A stretch of 64,000 bases of DNA from Phoronis australis (Eukaryota > Phoronida > Phoronidae). Location: assembly GCA_002633005.1 (NCBI GenBank), contig NMRA01000112.1:211389-275388 (forward strand), given 5' to 3'. The notes beneath the pieces were generated by a model. It had not been told where the DNA came from and did no database searches. It saw nothing but the letters and a program-made list of their open reading frames with translations. Numbering within the stretch: position 1 is the first letter of the stretch; the number at the start of each line of letters is the position of its first letter. Position numbers and translations under genes: made by a program. Shown piece by piece: positions 62,598-64,000 of this stretch.

Positions 62598-63362
62598 TCA
62601 GTGGAAAAAATGGTTCTCAAAATGCGGGACTCCTGTAAGTGTCAGTTAGCCAATTATTTTTGGAAAGAACTGCATCACACATGACAAGATGGGTGCGTCA
62701 CCAGTTTCAAGGTAGAGAATTTAACACCTGGTTGAAATGGGTCAACTACTGTATACATTACAAAGCAAAACTGATATTTATTCAGACTGTATTAAATACA
62801 GTTTTCTGTTGATGTCTCTTGAATGAATATAGCATTATGTGAAGTCTGCAGCTCAAAGGCAATGTGTGCAAGCAAATTAAGCAACTGAAAACTTGCTTAC
62901 AAAAATGATAAAACGAGGGTAAGTTTCAACTAGCAATATAACAACGTGGATTATAAACACCAAGCCTACGGTGACATGTCTGCAACTGAACTTACCAAAC
63001 GGGAAATACTTAACGAACATCTGAATCTCGGCATTTCTTTTCAGGATGCGAACAGCCTGAAAAAGGGATGGCATGGTACGATTTATGAGATTTGGAAATT
63101 CTTAGTCATTTTCAAACACAATTATTGCCACAATTACCGTTTTTAAAAGTTCACAACATTGTTATAAGCAGTCAAAATCTTATGACATTTATTATAAGTT
63201 GTTTGATAACAACTGCAAACTACAAACCATTATACAATTTTAATAATTTCCTTTCCGTCAAAGCTTTGACGACATATGATATGAGTAAGATTTACTACAG
63301 CAGGGAATAATCACCTCAGCGTGTTCCATAATGTCAAAACTTACACCATTCACTTGCAGAAT
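62598..63362 (-). CDS. PDZ-domain protein, C-terminal exons (5' part outside window)
   Basis: Exon X (63362-63315) follows a TTTTTATTTCAG acceptor and reads ILQVNGVSFD...HAE, a PDZ beta strand and helix start, in phase 0. Exon Y (63056-62996) follows CTTTTTCAG and reads AVRILKRNAEIQMFVKYFPF, helix B and the last strand, ending at a GTAAGT donor in phase 1. Together they form the second half of a PDZ peptide-binding domain. The GLGF-loop half is not visible and should lie right of the window. A possible last exon (62632-62598) adds ten codons to TGA and precedes AATAAA signals; this join is tentative. The protein is probably a scaffold or adaptor, subfamily not recognised. The gene converges on Smad. 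Confidence 0.6.
62996..63056 (-). CDS. PDZ gene exon Y (helix B and last strand)
   Basis: 61 bases with a strong acceptor, a consensus donor and phase 0 entry. Too short for ORF-length screens. Confidence 0.65.
63315..63362 (-). CDS. PDZ gene exon X (ILQVNG strand)
   Basis: 48 bases, phase 0 at both ends. The ILQVNG motif is characteristic of PDZ domains, and the joined HAEAV fits the start of helix B. The GTGATT donor is weaker than consensus. Confidence 0.6.
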
Positions 63363-63369
63363 CTGAAAT

Positions 63370-64000
63370 AAAAAGTCACACAAACTGAGACAGTAAAAGC
63401 AACGTATTCCAGGCCAAACCTTTACTTAACAAGAATTCAACTTTGAAGGGCTGGTGTTTTTGTAACAACAGCATATCAGAATTACGATGGATGCAAAGTT
63501 CACAGTACGTATGAAGTCACTGGGGACAGTAAACTCTGTCACTCATACGTGGAAAACCACTGCCTAGACAAATATAGTCTACCACCACCAGTATTCATTT
63601 TATGGAAAAAAATACTAAATAAATCAAAATTGAACGAAGACTACTTACCTATAGAATAAAGTTCCATGTAGCTCTAATTAAGTCAAGCCAGAGCCAAGAA
63701 ATTCAAATTAAACAAGAGCAACGCAGAGCGTTGAAATGCACCCACAATTGCACCGCATACGGTATCCTTCTAGGGTTGTTTATTGGTACCATAAAGTGGC
63801 CAGTAGAGGGCATATATGTAGTATGTTGTACTTTGCAAAATGGAAAGGCATGGTCATTGTCTCCTCAATAGGCTAGGGGCAAAATGTGAGTAATCTTCAT
63901 AATACAAGCACATCATATACACCAGTTGCTTAAAGCACCACAGAAACATAGAATTAAAAACAAATTTACCAACATACGAGATTAGCACAGCATTAGAATG
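63370..64000. other. Right edge, probably intron of the PDZ gene
   Basis: A minus-strand CTATAG/GTAAGT donor at about 63649 was examined, but every frame that could feed exon X in phase 0 contains a stop. No exon is called. Confidence 0.35.

Noticed and set aside
63640-63690. Minus-strand exon ending in a consensus donor at about 63649
   Set aside because: All frames that would enter the PDZ exon in phase 0 contain a stop.

Overview
The window is eukaryotic, animal-type genomic DNA. It is AT-rich and intron-rich with long gene-poor stretches, and it is full of small DNA transposons, relic retroelements and tandem repeats. The best-preserved genes are a complete BMP-type receptor-regulated Smad (Smad1/5/8) in six coding exons and an intronless major-facilitator transporter of the MFSD4/NaGLT1 kind. 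The single Smad1/5/8-like protein, TTAA-flanked THAP transposons and dense MITEs fit a marine invertebrate, perhaps a lancelet or ambulacrarian. The species assignment is inference only.

Layout: 0-19 kb is gene-poor. It holds a dispersed repeat with a CTCF-like motif (1-525), GC-rich palindromic units (6.1, 8.8, 17.2 kb), a LINE relic (14.4-15.3 kb), a diverged tandem duplication (15.7-16.4 kb), several MITEs, and a two-exon minus-strand gene for an acidic-tailed single-pass membrane protein (8.0-9.9 kb). The transporter lies at 19.4-21.1 kb. A spliced gene for a small cysteine-rich secreted peptide lies at 26.9-29.6 kb, with a TATA box, a 5' UTR exon, a signal peptide and two coding exons. 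From 30 to 43.5 kb there are mostly inverted-repeat elements, including a 710-bp foldback element and a perfect hairpin with a template-switch signature.

The Smad gene fills 45.3-59.1 kb. A 1.7-kb TIR element ends 38 bp before its first coding exon. Intron 2 carries a 1.36-kb higher-order minisatellite and a 33-bp minisatellite. Intron 5 carries a hAT-like MITE, and the 3' UTR carries a palindromic GC repeat. Downstream are a 1.3-kb Kolobok-like element with about 190-bp TIRs and a broken THAP reading frame, and a Harbinger-like MITE nested inside another MITE. On the minus strand at the right edge are two exons encoding the C-terminal half of a PDZ domain, from a gene that continues beyond the window and converges on Smad.

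No operon-like logic applies, because the genes are independent spliced or intronless units. Smad relays BMP receptor signals to the nucleus, the MFS protein is a plasma-membrane transporter, and the others are unassigned membrane, secreted or scaffold proteins. Three of the five genes rest on small exons found by matching splice sites, phase and protein features, so they need transcript support.
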